DNA of 64,000 nt from [Clostridium] viride DSM 6836 (GCA_000620945.1 JHZO01000005.1:241783-305782); one strand, 5' to 3'. Positions 1 through 9,204 are shown, numbered from the stretch's first letter. Program-made: numbers and translations. Notes: generated from the letters alone by a model not told the origin.

Positions 1-392
1 GGGTAGCTTCCAACAACAGCCATGATCTATTTGAGGAAATCAAGCTTGCCGCTCTGCTGCAAAGCGGGGTGACGGGTGACCCAACCGCACTTTCTGCAAC
101 CGAAGTTCTTCGCATGGCGACCGTAGAGGGAGCCGAAGCCTTGGGCCGCAACACGGGACGCGTGGCACAGGGCTATGTTGCTGACCTCATTTTGGTGGAT
201 ATGAAACGGCCCCACCTCACCCCTTGCCATAATCTGGAGGATACGCTGGTCTTTGCGGCACGAGGAAGTGACGTTGTGCTGAATATGGCGCGAGGACAAA
301 TCATATATAGGGATGGGGTATATAAGACCCTGAATTTTGAGCAAACCCGCCGCGAAGTAGAGCGGTATGCCCTGCCGCTGCTCTTTGGCTGA
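1..392 (+). CDS. Amidohydrolase family protein, C-terminal fragment (MtaD/SsnA-like deaminase)
   Basis: The reading frame is open from base 3 and the N-terminus lies outside the window. The visible part opens with ASNNSHDLFEEIKLAALLQ, the segment that follows the last metal-binding Asp region in the 5-methylthioadenosine/S-adenosylhomocysteine deaminase and chlorohydrolase group. It is followed by the helix ATEVLRMATVEGAEALG and then by GYVADLILVDMKRPHLTP, where the composite beta domain closes. Known members are zinc-dependent cytosolic deaminases of adenosine-type or related substrates. The true substrate cannot be read from the C-terminal fragment. A flippase gene follows 38 bases later on the same strand, with no terminator in between. 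Confidence 0.82.
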   Translation, partial: VASNNSHDLFEEIKLAALLQSGVTGDPTALSATEVLRMATVEGAEALGRNTGRVAQGYVADLILVDMKRPHLTPCHNLEDTLVFAARGSDVVLNMARGQIIYRDGVYKTLNFEQTRREVERYALPLLFG

Positions 393-430
393 GTCGGCAT
401 GGAAACTCGACGTGTAGGAGGACTCGACCG

Positions 431-2116
431 TTGAAACGAGCAGAGCAGAAAAACACCTTTTTTGGCGGGGTCGCCGTATTGGCCGTGGGCATTGCCATTG
501 TCAAGGTCATCGGCGCCCTGTATAAGATCCCCATCGCCAATATCCTGGGCGATGAGGGAAACGGACACTTTAACAACGCTTATGTCATTTACAATCTTCT
601 TCTGATGGTCTCCACCGCAGGTCTTCCCATTGCCCTTTCGAAGACCATTTCAGAAGCACACACCCTGGGATGGACCAATCAGGTCAACCGCATTTATCGG
701 GTATCTCTAGTCACCTTTTTTGTGCTTGGTGTCATCAGTTTTCTGGTGATGTTCCAATTTGCCGCGCCCCTTGCCGCTTGGCAGGGCGATGCACTGGCGG
801 CTACGGCGGTACGTGCCTTAGCGCCCGCCTGTTTCTTTGTCTGCATCATCTCCGCGTTCCGAGGCTATGCACAGGGCCATGCCAACATGGTGCCCACCTC
901 GGTATCGCAAATCATCGAGGCCCTTGGCAAACTACTTATCGGCGTGGCCTTAGCTTGGTACTTTATGAGCAAGAGTGCAGGAACCGAGGTTGCCGCTGCG
1001 GGTGCTATTTTTGGCGTCACCGCAGGCGCTTGCCTTGCCTTAATCTTCCTTATCTTTGACCACTATCGTCACCGCGAAAAGAACCCTCTTTTGACCAATG
1101 AAAAAACGGACTCCTACTGGGTGATTTTCAAGCGCCTGATGATCATAGCCGTGCCCATCACCATTGGCGCCTCGGTGGTTCCCATTACCACCTGGCTCGA
1201 TACCTTCCAGGTTCAGAACATCCTGCGAAACGTGATGGGGGCAGAAGCGGCTGAGTACTATAAGATGATGGCACAGCCCGATCCCGTCGTTTCTCTTTAC
1301 GGAGCTTATCAGCGTGCGGTCACGATTTTTAACCTGCCCTCGTCCTTCATGGTGGCGCTGACCGCATGTATCATTCCGGCTATCTCCGCCTGTTTTGCCA
1401 AACGGGATACCATCGGAGCCAGAAGAATTGCCGAATCCTCCCTCCGCATCGGCTCTCTCTTGGCCCTGCCGGCGGGCATCGGACTTACGGTTTTGGCTGC
1501 CCCCATTATGAATCTCTTGTACCGGGATACCGATCATGCCGTAACCGATCCCTGTATGGCCATCCTTGGCATTGCCTCCATCTTCGTGTGCCTGATGTTT
1601 ATTTGCAATTCCATTTTGCAGGCCAGCGGCTTTGTCAACTTACCCATCCTTGCCATGACCGTGGGATGCATTGCCAAACTGGTAACCAACAACATGCTGG
1701 TGCGCAGAGAGGAATTTGGCATTGTGGGCGCCCCCATAGGCACCTTGGTTTGCTACTTCATTGTGGCGGTGATGGAGCTGATTCTCATCAAGAGAGTCTT
1801 AGTGAAACCGCCAAACTATCAAAAGATTTTTATCAAGCCTCTGGTCGCTTCCTTGATTATGGGGGCTGGTGCTTGGGCAACCTTTGGGTTAGCAGAAATG
1901 CTGTTACTCAAGGTCGATCGCTTTGCAACCGTGCTGGACGGAGGCGCCGTTGTCCTCTCGAATTTGGGCAATGCCCTAGCCACCATGGGAGCCATCGGTG
2001 TGGCCGTTGTCCTGTACGGTGTATTAATTGTCGCATTAAAGGCGATCTCCAAGGAAGACCTGATGCTGATGCCAAAGGGAGAAAAAATTGCGAGAATTTT
2101 ACGGCTACACGACTAA
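431..2116 (+). CDS. Polysaccharide flippase of the MOP superfamily (SpoVB/MurJ-like)
   Basis: A 561-residue integral membrane protein with about 14 hydrophobic segments, the usual size and topology of the SpoVB/MurJ branch of the MOP flippases. These proteins flip lipid-linked cell-wall precursors, including sporulation-specific ones, across the membrane. The N-terminal sequence around residues 12-60 (GGVAVLAVGIAIVKVIGALY, then DEGNGHFNNAYVIYN) is typical of the family. The TTG at 431 is chosen because a GTAGGAGG ribosome site lies just upstream and no ATG is better placed. It runs into mazG with a 36-base gap, an arrangement seen in many Clostridia. Whether it serves vegetative peptidoglycan, the spore cortex or another polymer is not decided by the sequence. 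Confidence 0.87.
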   Translation: MKRAEQKNTFFGGVAVLAVGIAIVKVIGALYKIPIANILGDEGNGHFNNAYVIYNLLLMVSTAGLPIALSKTISEAHTLGWTNQVNRIYRVSLVTFFVLGVISFLVMFQFAAPLAAWQGDALAATAVRALAPACFFVCIISAFRGYAQGHANMVPTSVSQIIEALGKLLIGVALAWYFMSKSAGTEVAAAGAIFGVTAGACLALIFLIFDHYRHREKNPLLTNEKTDSYWVIFKRLMIIAVPITIGASVVPITTWLDTFQVQNILRNVMGAEAAEYYKMMAQPDPVVSLYGAYQRAVTIFNLPSSFMVALTACIIPAISACFAKRDTIGARRIAESSLRIGSLLALPAGIGLTVLAAPIMNLLYRDTDHAVTDPCMAILGIASIFVCLMFICNSILQASGFVNLPILAMTVGCIAKLVTNNMLVRREEFGIVGAPIGTLVCYFIVAVMELILIKRVLVKPPNYQKIFIKPLVASLIMGAGAWATFGLAEMLLLKVDRFATVLDGGAVVLSNLGNALATMGAIGVAVVLYGVLIVALKAISKEDLMLMPKGEKIARILRLHD

Positions 2117-2152
2117 AAAAGACAAAATTATTCTTGTAGAGAAGGGAAACAT

Positions 2153-2947
2153 ATGATAGATTTTAAGCAGAAGGATTTTTATACGGTGTCCGACCTGCGT
2201 GAGATTGTAAGGCTATTGCGTGCGCCCGGCGGCTGCCCCTGGGACAGGGAGCAGACCCATGAGAGTATCCGCAGAAACTTTTTGGAGGAAGCCTATGAGG
2301 TGGCCGAGGCCATCGACGAAGGAAACGCCCAGCACCTTCAGGAGGAGCTGGGAGATGTCCTCTTACAAGTGATGTTTCACAGCTGCATTGAGGAAGAATT
2401 GGGCCGCTTTACGCTGGACGAGGTGGCGGATACGGTCAGTAAGAAGCTGATTTTCCGCCATCCCCATGTGTTTGGTGATGTGAAGGTAGAAGGCACCGGA
2501 GAGGTGCTCACCAACTGGGAGGAGCTCAAGCGCAAGGAAAAAGGGCAGGACATGCATGCCGATGCAGTGGATGCCGTGGCACGCAGCTTGCCTGCGCTCT
2601 GGCGTGCGGAAAAGGTGCAGAAGAAGGCGAGAAAGGCCGGGTTTGACTGGCCCGACGTGCAAGGGGCCATGGACAAGCTTCACGAAGAGGTGGAAGAGTT
2701 GACGGAGGCGCTGCGAGAAGGAACCAACCCACAAGAAGAGTTAGGAGACCTTCTCTTTGCCGCCGTCAACGTGGCGAGATTCCTTTCGGCCGATCCGGAA
2801 GAAACGCTCCATAGCGCTTGTGACAAGTTTGCAGCTCGCTTTCGAAGCGTTGAGGAATTTGCCATTGGCGAAGGTCGTACTATGGAAACCATGCCACTTG
2901 ACGAGTTGGACAAGCTCTGGGAAAAGGCAAAAGGTCAGGAATCGTAG
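2153..2947 (+). CDS. mazG: Nucleoside triphosphate pyrophosphohydrolase MazG
   Basis: A 264-residue protein with two tandem MazG domains. The first carries GGCPWDREQTHESI and EEAYEVAEAIDEGN with downstream EELGDVLLQVMFH. The second carries EEVEELTEAL and EELGDLLFAAVNVARF. The EExxE...ExxD pattern binds magnesium. MazG hydrolyses NTPs and dNTPs to the monophosphate and pyrophosphate, cleaning up aberrant nucleotides. A GAAGGG ribosome site precedes the ATG. Its place between a SpoVB-like flippase and an HU gene matches a conserved Firmicutes gene order. Confidence 0.95.
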   Translation: MIDFKQKDFYTVSDLREIVRLLRAPGGCPWDREQTHESIRRNFLEEAYEVAEAIDEGNAQHLQEELGDVLLQVMFHSCIEEELGRFTLDEVADTVSKKLIFRHPHVFGDVKVEGTGEVLTNWEELKRKEKGQDMHADAVDAVARSLPALWRAEKVQKKARKAGFDWPDVQGAMDKLHEEVEELTEALREGTNPQEELGDLLFAAVNVARFLSADPEETLHSACDKFAARFRSVEEFAIGEGRTMETMPLDELDKLWEKAKGQES

Positions 2948-2992
2948 AATCCAGGCACGAAATCATGGAGAACGTGAAAAGGAAGTGAAGGC

Positions 2993-3268
2993 ATGAATAA
3001 AACAGAACTGATTATGGCAGTAGCAGGCGAAACCGGACTTACGAAGAAGGATGTTGAGACAATGCTCAACGCAACCATGAAGGCAATCACCGATGCACTG
3101 GCGCAAGAGGATAAGGTGCAGATTGTGGGCTTTGGTTCGTTTGAGGTCAAGTGTCGCAAGGAGCGTATGGGCCGCAATCCACGTACCAAGGAAGAAGTGT
3201 TGATTCCCGCCAGCAAGACCCCTACCTTTAAGGCCGGCAAGGCACTGCGTGACGCAGTGGATCAATAA
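2993..3268 (+). CDS. hup: HU family DNA-binding protein
   Basis: A 91-residue histone-like protein of standard HU length. It shows the start MNKTELIMAVAGETGLTKKD, the dimer core VQIVGFGSFEV and the arm RMGRNPRTKEEVLIPASKTP, ending in FKAGKALRDAV. HU dimers bend and compact DNA with little sequence specificity. A GAAGTGAAGG ribosome site precedes the ATG, 45 bases after mazG. A terminator follows at 3298-3340, so the flippase-mazG-HU group probably ends here. Confidence 0.96.
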   Translation: MNKTELIMAVAGETGLTKKDVETMLNATMKAITDALAQEDKVQIVGFGSFEVKCRKERMGRNPRTKEEVLIPASKTPTFKAGKALRDAVDQ

Positions 3269-3297
3269 GGAACACATAAGAAATTGGATCGATAAGA

Positions 3298-3340
3298 GGC
3301 TGTCAGGGGAAACACCTTCCCGGGCAGCCACTTTCTTTTT
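3298..3340 (+). terminator. Rho-independent terminator after the HU gene
   Basis: The arms GGCTGTC and GGCAGCC (one G-T pair) enclose an inner GGGGA/TTCCC pairing. The run CTTTCTTTTT follows the hairpin. Confidence 0.75.
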
Positions 3341-3408
3341 CCGAGGCGCGAAATGGGTAGAAATCCATCGACAAGCTTACGGGGTATAGAGAGAAAAGAG
3401 GAGTTAAG

Positions 3409-4131
3409 ATGAAGGGAACAACGTACGGGTTTCGCCAAGGCTTGAAGGACGGAATCCCCATTGCATTGGGGTATTTTACAGTATCCGTTTCCTTGGGAAT
3501 CACCATGCAGGGAGTGGGGCTGTCTCCCGTTCAAGGGGGCCTAATGAGCCTGACCAATATGACCTCTGCAGGGCAGTTTGCCGGAATGACCTTGATTGCT
3601 TCCGGTTCCAGCTACCTACTGATGGCCATCATGCAGCTGGTCATCAATGCGCGCTATCTACTCATGTCCTGTGCACTCTCTCAGAGGCTGGATCCTAGCC
3701 TGTCTCTGGGAAAACGCATGCTGCTGGGCCTTACCGTGACGGACGAAATCTTTGGCATTTCCATTGCCGCACCGGGGGAGCGATTGGACCCTAAGTACTC
3801 TCTTGGCGCCTTTTGCCTGGCCTGTCCTGGCTGGACCTTGGGAACCGTCTGTGGCGCGGTTATGGGAAATATTCTGCCCCAGCGCGTGGTAAGTGCCCTC
3901 TCCGTTGCTCTTTTCGGGATGCTGATCGCGGTATTTATTCCTCCGACGAAGAAGGATCCGGCAGTAAGGATCGCGGTGCTCTGCGCCATGGGACTGAGCG
4001 TGCTGTTTACCTATGCTCCGCTTCTATCTGGGATTTCCAGCGGAGCTAGACTAATGCTATTAACCGTTGGAATCTCTTTGGGGGCTGCCCTGCTCGTTCC
4101 GGTCAAGGAGGAGTGTTCCGATGCCGAATAA
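3409..4131 (+). CDS. azlC: AzlC family branched-chain amino acid permease subunit
   Basis: A 240-residue hydrophobic protein. It begins with GFRQGLKDGIPIALGYFTVS, the AzlC N-terminal signature, and has about six membrane segments. AzlC and AzlD form a two-component exporter for branched-chain amino acids and their analogues. The GAGGAG ribosome site ends 7 bases before the ATG. The stop overlaps the azlD start by 11 bases, which is the typical translationally coupled pair. No regulator of this pair is seen nearby. Confidence 0.92.
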   Translation: MKGTTYGFRQGLKDGIPIALGYFTVSVSLGITMQGVGLSPVQGGLMSLTNMTSAGQFAGMTLIASGSSYLLMAIMQLVINARYLLMSCALSQRLDPSLSLGKRMLLGLTVTDEIFGISIAAPGERLDPKYSLGAFCLACPGWTLGTVCGAVMGNILPQRVVSALSVALFGMLIAVFIPPTKKDPAVRIAVLCAMGLSVLFTYAPLLSGISSGARLMLLTVGISLGAALLVPVKEECSDAE

Positions 4132-4426
4132 TGTCTATGGGTACATTGCTGTCATGGCTCTGGTGACCTACCTCATCCGCGTGCTTCCATTGACCCTCAT
4201 TCGTCGTGAAATTAAGAACCGAACCGTACGATCCTTTCTGTACTATGTCCCCTATGTTACCCTGGCGGTCATGACCTTCCCGGCCATGCTACACGCAACG
4301 GGCAGTGTTTGGTCTGGCCTTGCTGCCTTTGTGCTGGCTGTATTCGTGGCACTGCGGGGGGGAGGCCTCATGCAGGTGGCCCTGTGTGCCTGTGCCGCCG
4401 TCTTTGTTCTGGAATGCTTCCTGTAA
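4121..4426 (+). CDS. azlD: AzlD domain-containing protein
   Basis: A 101-residue membrane protein with four hydrophobic segments. The motif VTYLIRVLPLTLIRREIKNR is diagnostic of AzlD, the small partner of AzlC. The ATG at 4121 is preferred over an upstream in-frame ATG at 4067 because AAGGAGGAG sits 8 bases before it and the size then fits the family. It overlaps azlC by 11 bases. Confidence 0.9.
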   Translation: MPNNVYGYIAVMALVTYLIRVLPLTLIRREIKNRTVRSFLYYVPYVTLAVMTFPAMLHATGSVWSGLAAFVLAVFVALRGGGLMQVALCACAAVFVLECFL

Positions 4427-4494
4427 AGACTTGTTTCCAAGGGGAAAAGAGCGTAAGATAAAGGAAAGGTGTGAAAAAGGAGGACGAGCTTACC

Positions 4495-6450
4495 ATGTAT
4501 GAGAACTTGCGTGCACCGGGAAAACTGGGAACTCTGACACTGAAAAACCGCGTTGTAATGACGGCAGCCAGCTGCTCCCTGTCGGGGGAAGGCGGCCGCA
4601 TGACAGAAGACATGATTGCTTACTATGAGCGCCGCGCCAAGGGAGGCGTGGGACTCATCATTACCGAAATGGTCTGCGTGGAGGAAGAAACCGGACAGCT
4701 CTTTCCTAAGGAGCTGTCCGCCGCTACGGAAGCATCCATTCCGGAATTTCGGGCCCTCTCCCAGCGCATTCATCCCTATGGAACCAAGATCTTTGCCCAG
4801 TTGTTTCATCCCGGCAGCAATGGCGATCCAAAGCTGAACGCGGGGGGGCTTCTTTCCGTTTCAGAAGCAAAAGGGAAAAAGAAGGGCATGGCACGGGAGG
4901 CGACGGAGGAGGATCTTTCGCACTTGGCGGACTGCTTTGGTCGCGCCGCGCTGCGGGTACTTGAAGGTGGCTTTGACGGAGTGGAAGTGCACGCCGCCCA
5001 TCACTACTTAATCCATAGCTTTTTGAGTCCGGTCACCAATCACCGAGAGGATGCCTTTGGCGGTTCCCTGGAAAATCGCGCCCGCTTTCTTCAGATGATC
5101 GTCGCATCCATCCGGCAGTATTGTGGCCCCGACTTTCCGCTGATGGTGCGCGTTTCCTTAGAGGAGTACATCGGGGTGAATGGATATCATGCGGATACGG
5201 GCATAAAAATCTGCCAGATGCTGGAGCGCTGGGGGGTGGATGCCATTAATGTGACCGCTTCGGGCACCAACAGCAAGCTGAGCCAGAGCATGGAGCCCAT
5301 AACCTACCTCCAAGGCTGGCGGAAGCATCTCATGCGCGCGGTGAAGCGCTCAGTTTCCATTCCCGTGTGCGGGGTTTCGGTTATCCGCGACCCTGCCTTT
5401 GCAGAACAGCTTTTGGAGGAAGGATACACCGATTTTGTGGGCAGTGTCCGAGCTTTTTTGGCTGACCCTGACTGGATGAAGAAAGCGGAAGCGGGAGAGG
5501 AAGACCGGATTGTGCGCTGCATCTCCTGCATGTCTTGCTTGGAAATGCACTATAAACTTGGCCGCATCAGCTGCGCCTTAAATCCAGAGACTGGAGTCGA
5601 GCATCTGGTCGCTCCCCTGACATCGGACGGCGCGGGGCGCAAAGTTCTGGTTCTAGGGGCAGGGCCTGCTGGCCTGGAAGCGGCTTACTTGGCCGCACAG
5701 CGTGGATTCTCCGTTACGGTCTATGAAAAAGGAGAAACACCGGGGGGACAGCTTCTGCTGGCTGTGGCTGCGCCTCGAAAGGAAAAGATACAGTGGCTTA
5801 TCGATAGCCTTTTGCAGCGTTGTGAGAGAGCTGGAGTCACGCTGCGATGCTCCCACGCTCCCAGTATGGAGGAGCTTGCCAAGGAAGCCCCCTACGCCAT
5901 TCTCGACGCCACCGGGGCCATCCCGCGGCTTCCTGGTCACATCGAAGGAGTGCAGGGCAATCCCCTGGTGTGTACCGCTGCGGACGTGCTGGCAGGTCGC
6001 GTCTTACCGAAGGGGGAAAGCATTGTGGTGGTTGGTTCCGGGATGACTGGCTTGGAAACCGCAGAGTTGCTCTCGGAGCGCACCCGTGAGAACGCTGTGG
6101 TGATACTGGAGGCCGCACCGAGAATTGCGCCCGGAGCCTTGGGATCGAACCGCAACGTCGTGACGGTGCAGCTGGAAACCCAGCAGGTGGTGTTTATGCT
6201 AAATCGCCGCTTAACCAAGGTGGGAGAGGATCGCATTTTCTTCTGTGATGCGCAGTCGGGAGAGGAATACGAGTATCCCTGTGACCGTGTGGTCCTGGCG
6301 CTGGGGACTCGTCCGGAACTACCCTATGGCGAGGGACGAGGGGACGTCTGCCAGCGGTGGATTCGTATGGGCGATGCCAAGCAGCCGGGAAAAATCTGGC
6401 ATGCCATACACGATGCTTATGATGCGGTTCAGAGCTTAGGATTCGAATAG
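4495..6450 (+). CDS. NADH:flavin oxidoreductase / 2-enoate reductase family protein (FMN, Fe-S, FAD)
   Basis: A 651-residue protein with the three-part layout of 2,4-dienoyl-CoA reductase (FadH), 2-enoate reductase and the bile-acid enzymes BaiCD/BaiH. An Old-Yellow-Enzyme TIM barrel covers about residues 1-340 and includes EVHAAHHYLIHSFLSPVTNHR. A 4Fe-4S motif follows (CISCMSC then C in ISCALNP). The FAD/NAD Rossmann half shows VLVLGAGPAGLEAAYLAAQRG and IVVVGSGMTGLETAELL. Such enzymes reduce activated C=C bonds with NAD(P)H. The substrate is not decidable from sequence. The ATG at 4495 is chosen because AAAAAGGAGG ends 11 bases upstream; a GTG at 4471 lacks a site. Confidence 0.88.
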   Translation: MYENLRAPGKLGTLTLKNRVVMTAASCSLSGEGGRMTEDMIAYYERRAKGGVGLIITEMVCVEEETGQLFPKELSAATEASIPEFRALSQRIHPYGTKIFAQLFHPGSNGDPKLNAGGLLSVSEAKGKKKGMAREATEEDLSHLADCFGRAALRVLEGGFDGVEVHAAHHYLIHSFLSPVTNHREDAFGGSLENRARFLQMIVASIRQYCGPDFPLMVRVSLEEYIGVNGYHADTGIKICQMLERWGVDAINVTASGTNSKLSQSMEPITYLQGWRKHLMRAVKRSVSIPVCGVSVIRDPAFAEQLLEEGYTDFVGSVRAFLADPDWMKKAEAGEEDRIVRCISCMSCLEMHYKLGRISCALNPETGVEHLVAPLTSDGAGRKVLVLGAGPAGLEAAYLAAQRGFSVTVYEKGETPGGQLLLAVAAPRKEKIQWLIDSLLQRCERAGVTLRCSHAPSMEELAKEAPYAILDATGAIPRLPGHIEGVQGNPLVCTAADVLAGRVLPKGESIVVVGSGMTGLETAELLSERTRENAVVILEAAPRIAPGALGSNRNVVTVQLETQQVVFMLNRRLTKVGEDRIFFCDAQSGEEYEYPCDRVVLALGTRPELPYGEGRGDVCQRWIRMGDAKQPGKIWHAIHDAYDAVQSLGFE

Positions 6451-6481
6451 CGCTTCGTCCACCTTGGGAAAGGGGGAAATT

Positions 6482-6616
6482 ATGGTTGGTTTGCTTCTCA
6501 TATATTGGGCTGTGGCCGTATTTCTCATTTGTTTTATCTTGTATCACATTATAAGAACTGCGGTGAAAAACGGTGTGAAGGAAGCTCTCTATGAGCTTGA
6601 AAGAGAAAGACAGTAA
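6482..6616 (+). CDS. 44-residue single-span membrane peptide, unknown function
   Basis: A short reading frame with a good ribosome site (GAAAGGGGGAAATT directly before the ATG). It starts MVGLLLIYWAVAVFLICFIL, a single transmembrane segment, and continues into a charged tail ending LYELERERQ. It lies 31 bases after the ene-reductase and before a strong bidirectional terminator, so it is probably its last cotranscribed gene. I do not recognise a function. Confidence 0.62.
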   Translation: MVGLLLIYWAVAVFLICFILYHIIRTAVKNGVKEALYELERERQ

Positions 6617-6633
6617 CTGCCAATAAACACAAA

Positions 6634-6662
6634 AAGGGCATCGTCTGAACGACGATGCCCTT
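6634..6662. terminator. Bidirectional terminator, 12-bp stem
   Basis: Arms AAGGGCATCGTC and GACGATGCCCTT around the loop TGAAC. T-runs occur on both strands (TATTTTTTT to the right; the A-run at 6631-6635 gives T5 on the minus strand). It separates the converging genes ending at 6616 and 6674. The same arm sequence recurs at 13616-13648. Confidence 0.9.
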
Positions 6663-6673
6663 ACTCTATTTTT

Positions 6674-6886
6674 TTAGATAGCCTTGGCAATGCAAGGGGA
6701 AAGCGATACGGCATACCAGCACTTCCCATCGGCCGAGTGGGTACCCGCAGCGCGGCAGATCGCCTCCGGATAGCACTGATACAGGAAGGTAAGCTCTTCA
6801 TCGGAAAGGCGAAGCTCCCGGTTGGTCTGGCCGTCACAAAAGGAGTCCCAGAGGAATTCTTTGAAATAGATCCAGTCCTGTCCCAT
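6674..6886 (-). CDS. Hypothetical 70-residue protein
   Basis: An ORF with an excellent ribosome site (AAGGAGGAACAAGAAATC before ATG). It starts MGQDWIYFKEFLWDSFCDGQ, continues with LSDEELTFLYQCYPEA and ends SPCIAKAI. It has no signal or membrane segment and four cysteines. It lies between proA and a terminator on the same strand, 111 bases downstream of the proA stop, so it may be the end of the pro transcript or a separate unit. I do not recognise the family. Confidence 0.6.
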   Translation of the reverse strand: MGQDWIYFKEFLWDSFCDGQTNRELRLSDEELTFLYQCYPEAICRAAGTHSADGKCWYAVSLSPCIAKAI

Positions 6887-6997
6887 GATTTCTTGTTCCT
6901 CCTTACGCCAGGCCCCTGCGGTTCATTCGAAACTATTGTAGCGCAGGGAGAGACAAAGGTCAACAAAAATCGAAGAAAGATAAGATTTTTCGTGCTT

Positions 6998-8257
6998 TTA
7001 GCGAATTTGTCCTTCGCCGCGAATCACGTATTTGTAAGCGGTAAGTTCTTCCAGTCCCATGGGGCCTCTGGCGTGAAGTTTCTGGGTGGAAATGCCCATT
7101 TCACAACCCAACCCAAACTCACCACCATCCGTGAAGCGAGTGGATGCATTGACATACACCGCAGCACTGTCCACCATGCGGGAGAAGAGGGTGGCACTAT
7201 CCGGGGTTTCGGTTAGGATGGCTTCGCTGTGACCGGTGGAATGCAGGTTGATGTGATCAATGGCCTCCCGAAGGTCAGAGACCACCTTGACCGTCAAAAT
7301 ATAGTCTAAGAATTCCGTGTCATAGTCTTCGGCTTGGGCAGGGGTTCCGGGGATGAAGCTGGCTGCACGGGGATCAAGGCGCAGATCCACAGGGGTCTCG
7401 CCGGCGGCGATGCGATCGGTTACCATGCGCTGATGCAAAAGGGGCAGAATGGCGGCAGCTTCGTCCTCATGGACCAGGCACACCTCCATGGCGTTACAGA
7501 CGGAGGGACGACTCAGCTTGGCATTTTCCAAAATGAGCATGGCCTTATCGGTTTTCGCGCCCTTATCTACATAGATGTGGCAGATGCCGGTTCCGGTATG
7601 GATGCAGGGCACCTGAGCCTCTTCCACACAGGTTTTGATGAGGGAGGCTCCCCCACGCGGAATCAGCATATCGACGAGACCGATGGCATGCATCAGCTCC
7701 TTTGCACTCTGCCGGGTGGTATCCTCAATCAGGCAAATTAAGTTTTCGGGGAGGTCATGCCGCCGCAGGGCGTCGTGCAAGGCATCCACGATGGCGCGGT
7801 TGGAGCGGTAGGATTCCTTGCCGCCGCGAAGGATACAGACGTTGCCGCTCTTGAAGGCAAGGCTGGCAGCATCCGAGGTCACGTTGGGGCGGCTTTCATA
7901 GATGATGGCGATGACCCCAAGAGGAACGGAACACTTTTTGACCAGTAAGCCGTTGGGAAGACTGCGGCTTCCAAGGATTTTTCCAATGGGATCGGGCAAA
8001 GCCGCAACCGCACGAATGCCGGAAGCCATTTCCGAAATGCGCTTCTCATTGAGCTGCAAGCGGTCGATCATGACGGGGGAGATGGTGTCGCGAGCAGCGT
8101 CCACATCCTGCTGGTTCTGTTCAAGAATGGAAGCGCTGTGTTCTAAAAGACAATCTGCCATGGTATGTAGCACCTTGTTTTTGGTGGAGCCGGAGAGCTC
8201 GCCGAGCAAATACTTCACCGTTTGCGCCTGTTGCAAGAGTTCCTGTGTGGTGGTCAT
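6998..8257 (-). CDS. proA: Gamma-glutamyl phosphate reductase
   Basis: A 419-residue aldehyde-dehydrogenase-fold enzyme that reduces glutamyl-5-phosphate to the semialdehyde in proline synthesis. It shows RPNVTSDAASLAFKSGN, LIPRGGASLI and the catalytic-cysteine region IHTGTGICHIYVD. The near end has STRFTDGGEFGLGCEMGIST. The ATG at 8257 is taken because AAAAAGGAGG lies 8 bases upstream and it overlaps the proB stop as ATGA. An in-frame upstream start would place that ribosome site inside the gene. Confidence 0.97.
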   Translation of the reverse strand: MTTTQELLQQAQTVKYLLGELSGSTKNKVLHTMADCLLEHSASILEQNQQDVDAARDTISPVMIDRLQLNEKRISEMASGIRAVAALPDPIGKILGSRSLPNGLLVKKCSVPLGVIAIIYESRPNVTSDAASLAFKSGNVCILRGGKESYRSNRAIVDALHDALRRHDLPENLICLIEDTTRQSAKELMHAIGLVDMLIPRGGASLIKTCVEEAQVPCIHTGTGICHIYVDKGAKTDKAMLILENAKLSRPSVCNAMEVCLVHEDEAAAILPLLHQRMVTDRIAAGETPVDLRLDPRAASFIPGTPAQAEDYDTEFLDYILTVKVVSDLREAIDHINLHSTGHSEAILTETPDSATLFSRMVDSAAVYVNASTRFTDGGEFGLGCEMGISTQKLHARGPMGLEELTAYKYVIRGEGQIR

Positions 8258-9051
8258 GATAATTCCTCCTTTTTCTTGCCCCAAAACTTGCTGCCAACGC
8301 TGTTTCCTTCTGCAATGTCATACAGCAGTCCGGGAAAGGAGCCATTGGCGATGACCATATCGCAGCCGGCCTGCATGCAAATCCTTGCAGCTTGCAGTTT
8401 GGTGGACATGCCTCCTGTACCAAAGGCAGAGCCAGCACCACCTGCGGAGGAAATGATCTCATCCGTCAGCTCAAAGATATCACAAATCAGCGCGGCGTCG
8501 GGGTTCGTATGTGGGTCTTCTGTGTAAAGTCCGTTGATGTCGGATAAGAGAATCAGTAGGTCGGCAGACACACTTTCGGATACGATGGCCGCCAGGGTGT
8601 CGTTGTCTCCAATCTCGATTTCTTCCGTGGCGATGGTGTCGTTTTCATTGATGATGGGGAGGACACCCAACTCCAACAGGCGTTGCATGGTATTTTTAAA
8701 ATTCATAAACCGGTCGGAGTGCTCCACGTCCGAACGGGTGAGAAGCAACTGGGCCACCGTGTGGTTATGCTCGGAAAACCACTTGTCATACGTATACATC
8801 AGCTCGCATTGACCCACGGCGGCGGCTGCCTGCTTGGTAGGGATATCCGCTGGACGGTTGGGAAGGGCCAGCTTGCCAACCCCCATGGCGATTGCACCGG
8901 AGGAGACCAAAATGATCTCGTGCCCTGCGTTTTTCAGGTCACTGAGAACCTGACAGAGCTCTTGAATCCTTCGGATGTTCAGCAGACCGGAGGGATGGGT
9001 CAGGGTCGAGGTGCCGAGTTTAACAACGATGCGTTGCGAGCTGCGTTCCAT
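8254..9051 (-). CDS. proB: Glutamate 5-kinase
   Basis: A 265-residue amino-acid kinase catalysing the first step of proline synthesis (ATP + glutamate to glutamyl-5-phosphate). Motifs are VVKLGTSTLTH, LVSSGAIAMGVGKL, IINENDTIATEEIEIGDND and GTGGMSTKLQAA. The length shows that it lacks the C-terminal PUA domain of the E. coli enzyme, as is common in Firmicutes. The ATG at 9051 has AAGGAGGATCATCC upstream. It is coupled to proA by a 4-base overlap. No proC lies in the window. Confidence 0.96.
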   Translation of the reverse strand: MERSSQRIVVKLGTSTLTHPSGLLNIRRIQELCQVLSDLKNAGHEIILVSSGAIAMGVGKLALPNRPADIPTKQAAAAVGQCELMYTYDKWFSEHNHTVAQLLLTRSDVEHSDRFMNFKNTMQRLLELGVLPIINENDTIATEEIEIGDNDTLAAIVSESVSADLLILLSDINGLYTEDPHTNPDAALICDIFELTDEIISSAGGAGSAFGTGGMSTKLQAARICMQAGCDMVIANGSFPGLLYDIAEGNSVGSKFWGKKKEELS

Positions 9052-9204
9052 GGATGATCCTCCTTGGGTAGACCGAAAAAACGGCGAAAAATAAGCCGAG
9101 CACAATGATTGTGCGGCAAAAAGGCTACAAATCCTTCCAAATCGTATTATAATATATCCCTTTCGGGGTGTCAATGCGTACCATCAGGGGAAGGAAGGAA
9201 ACAA

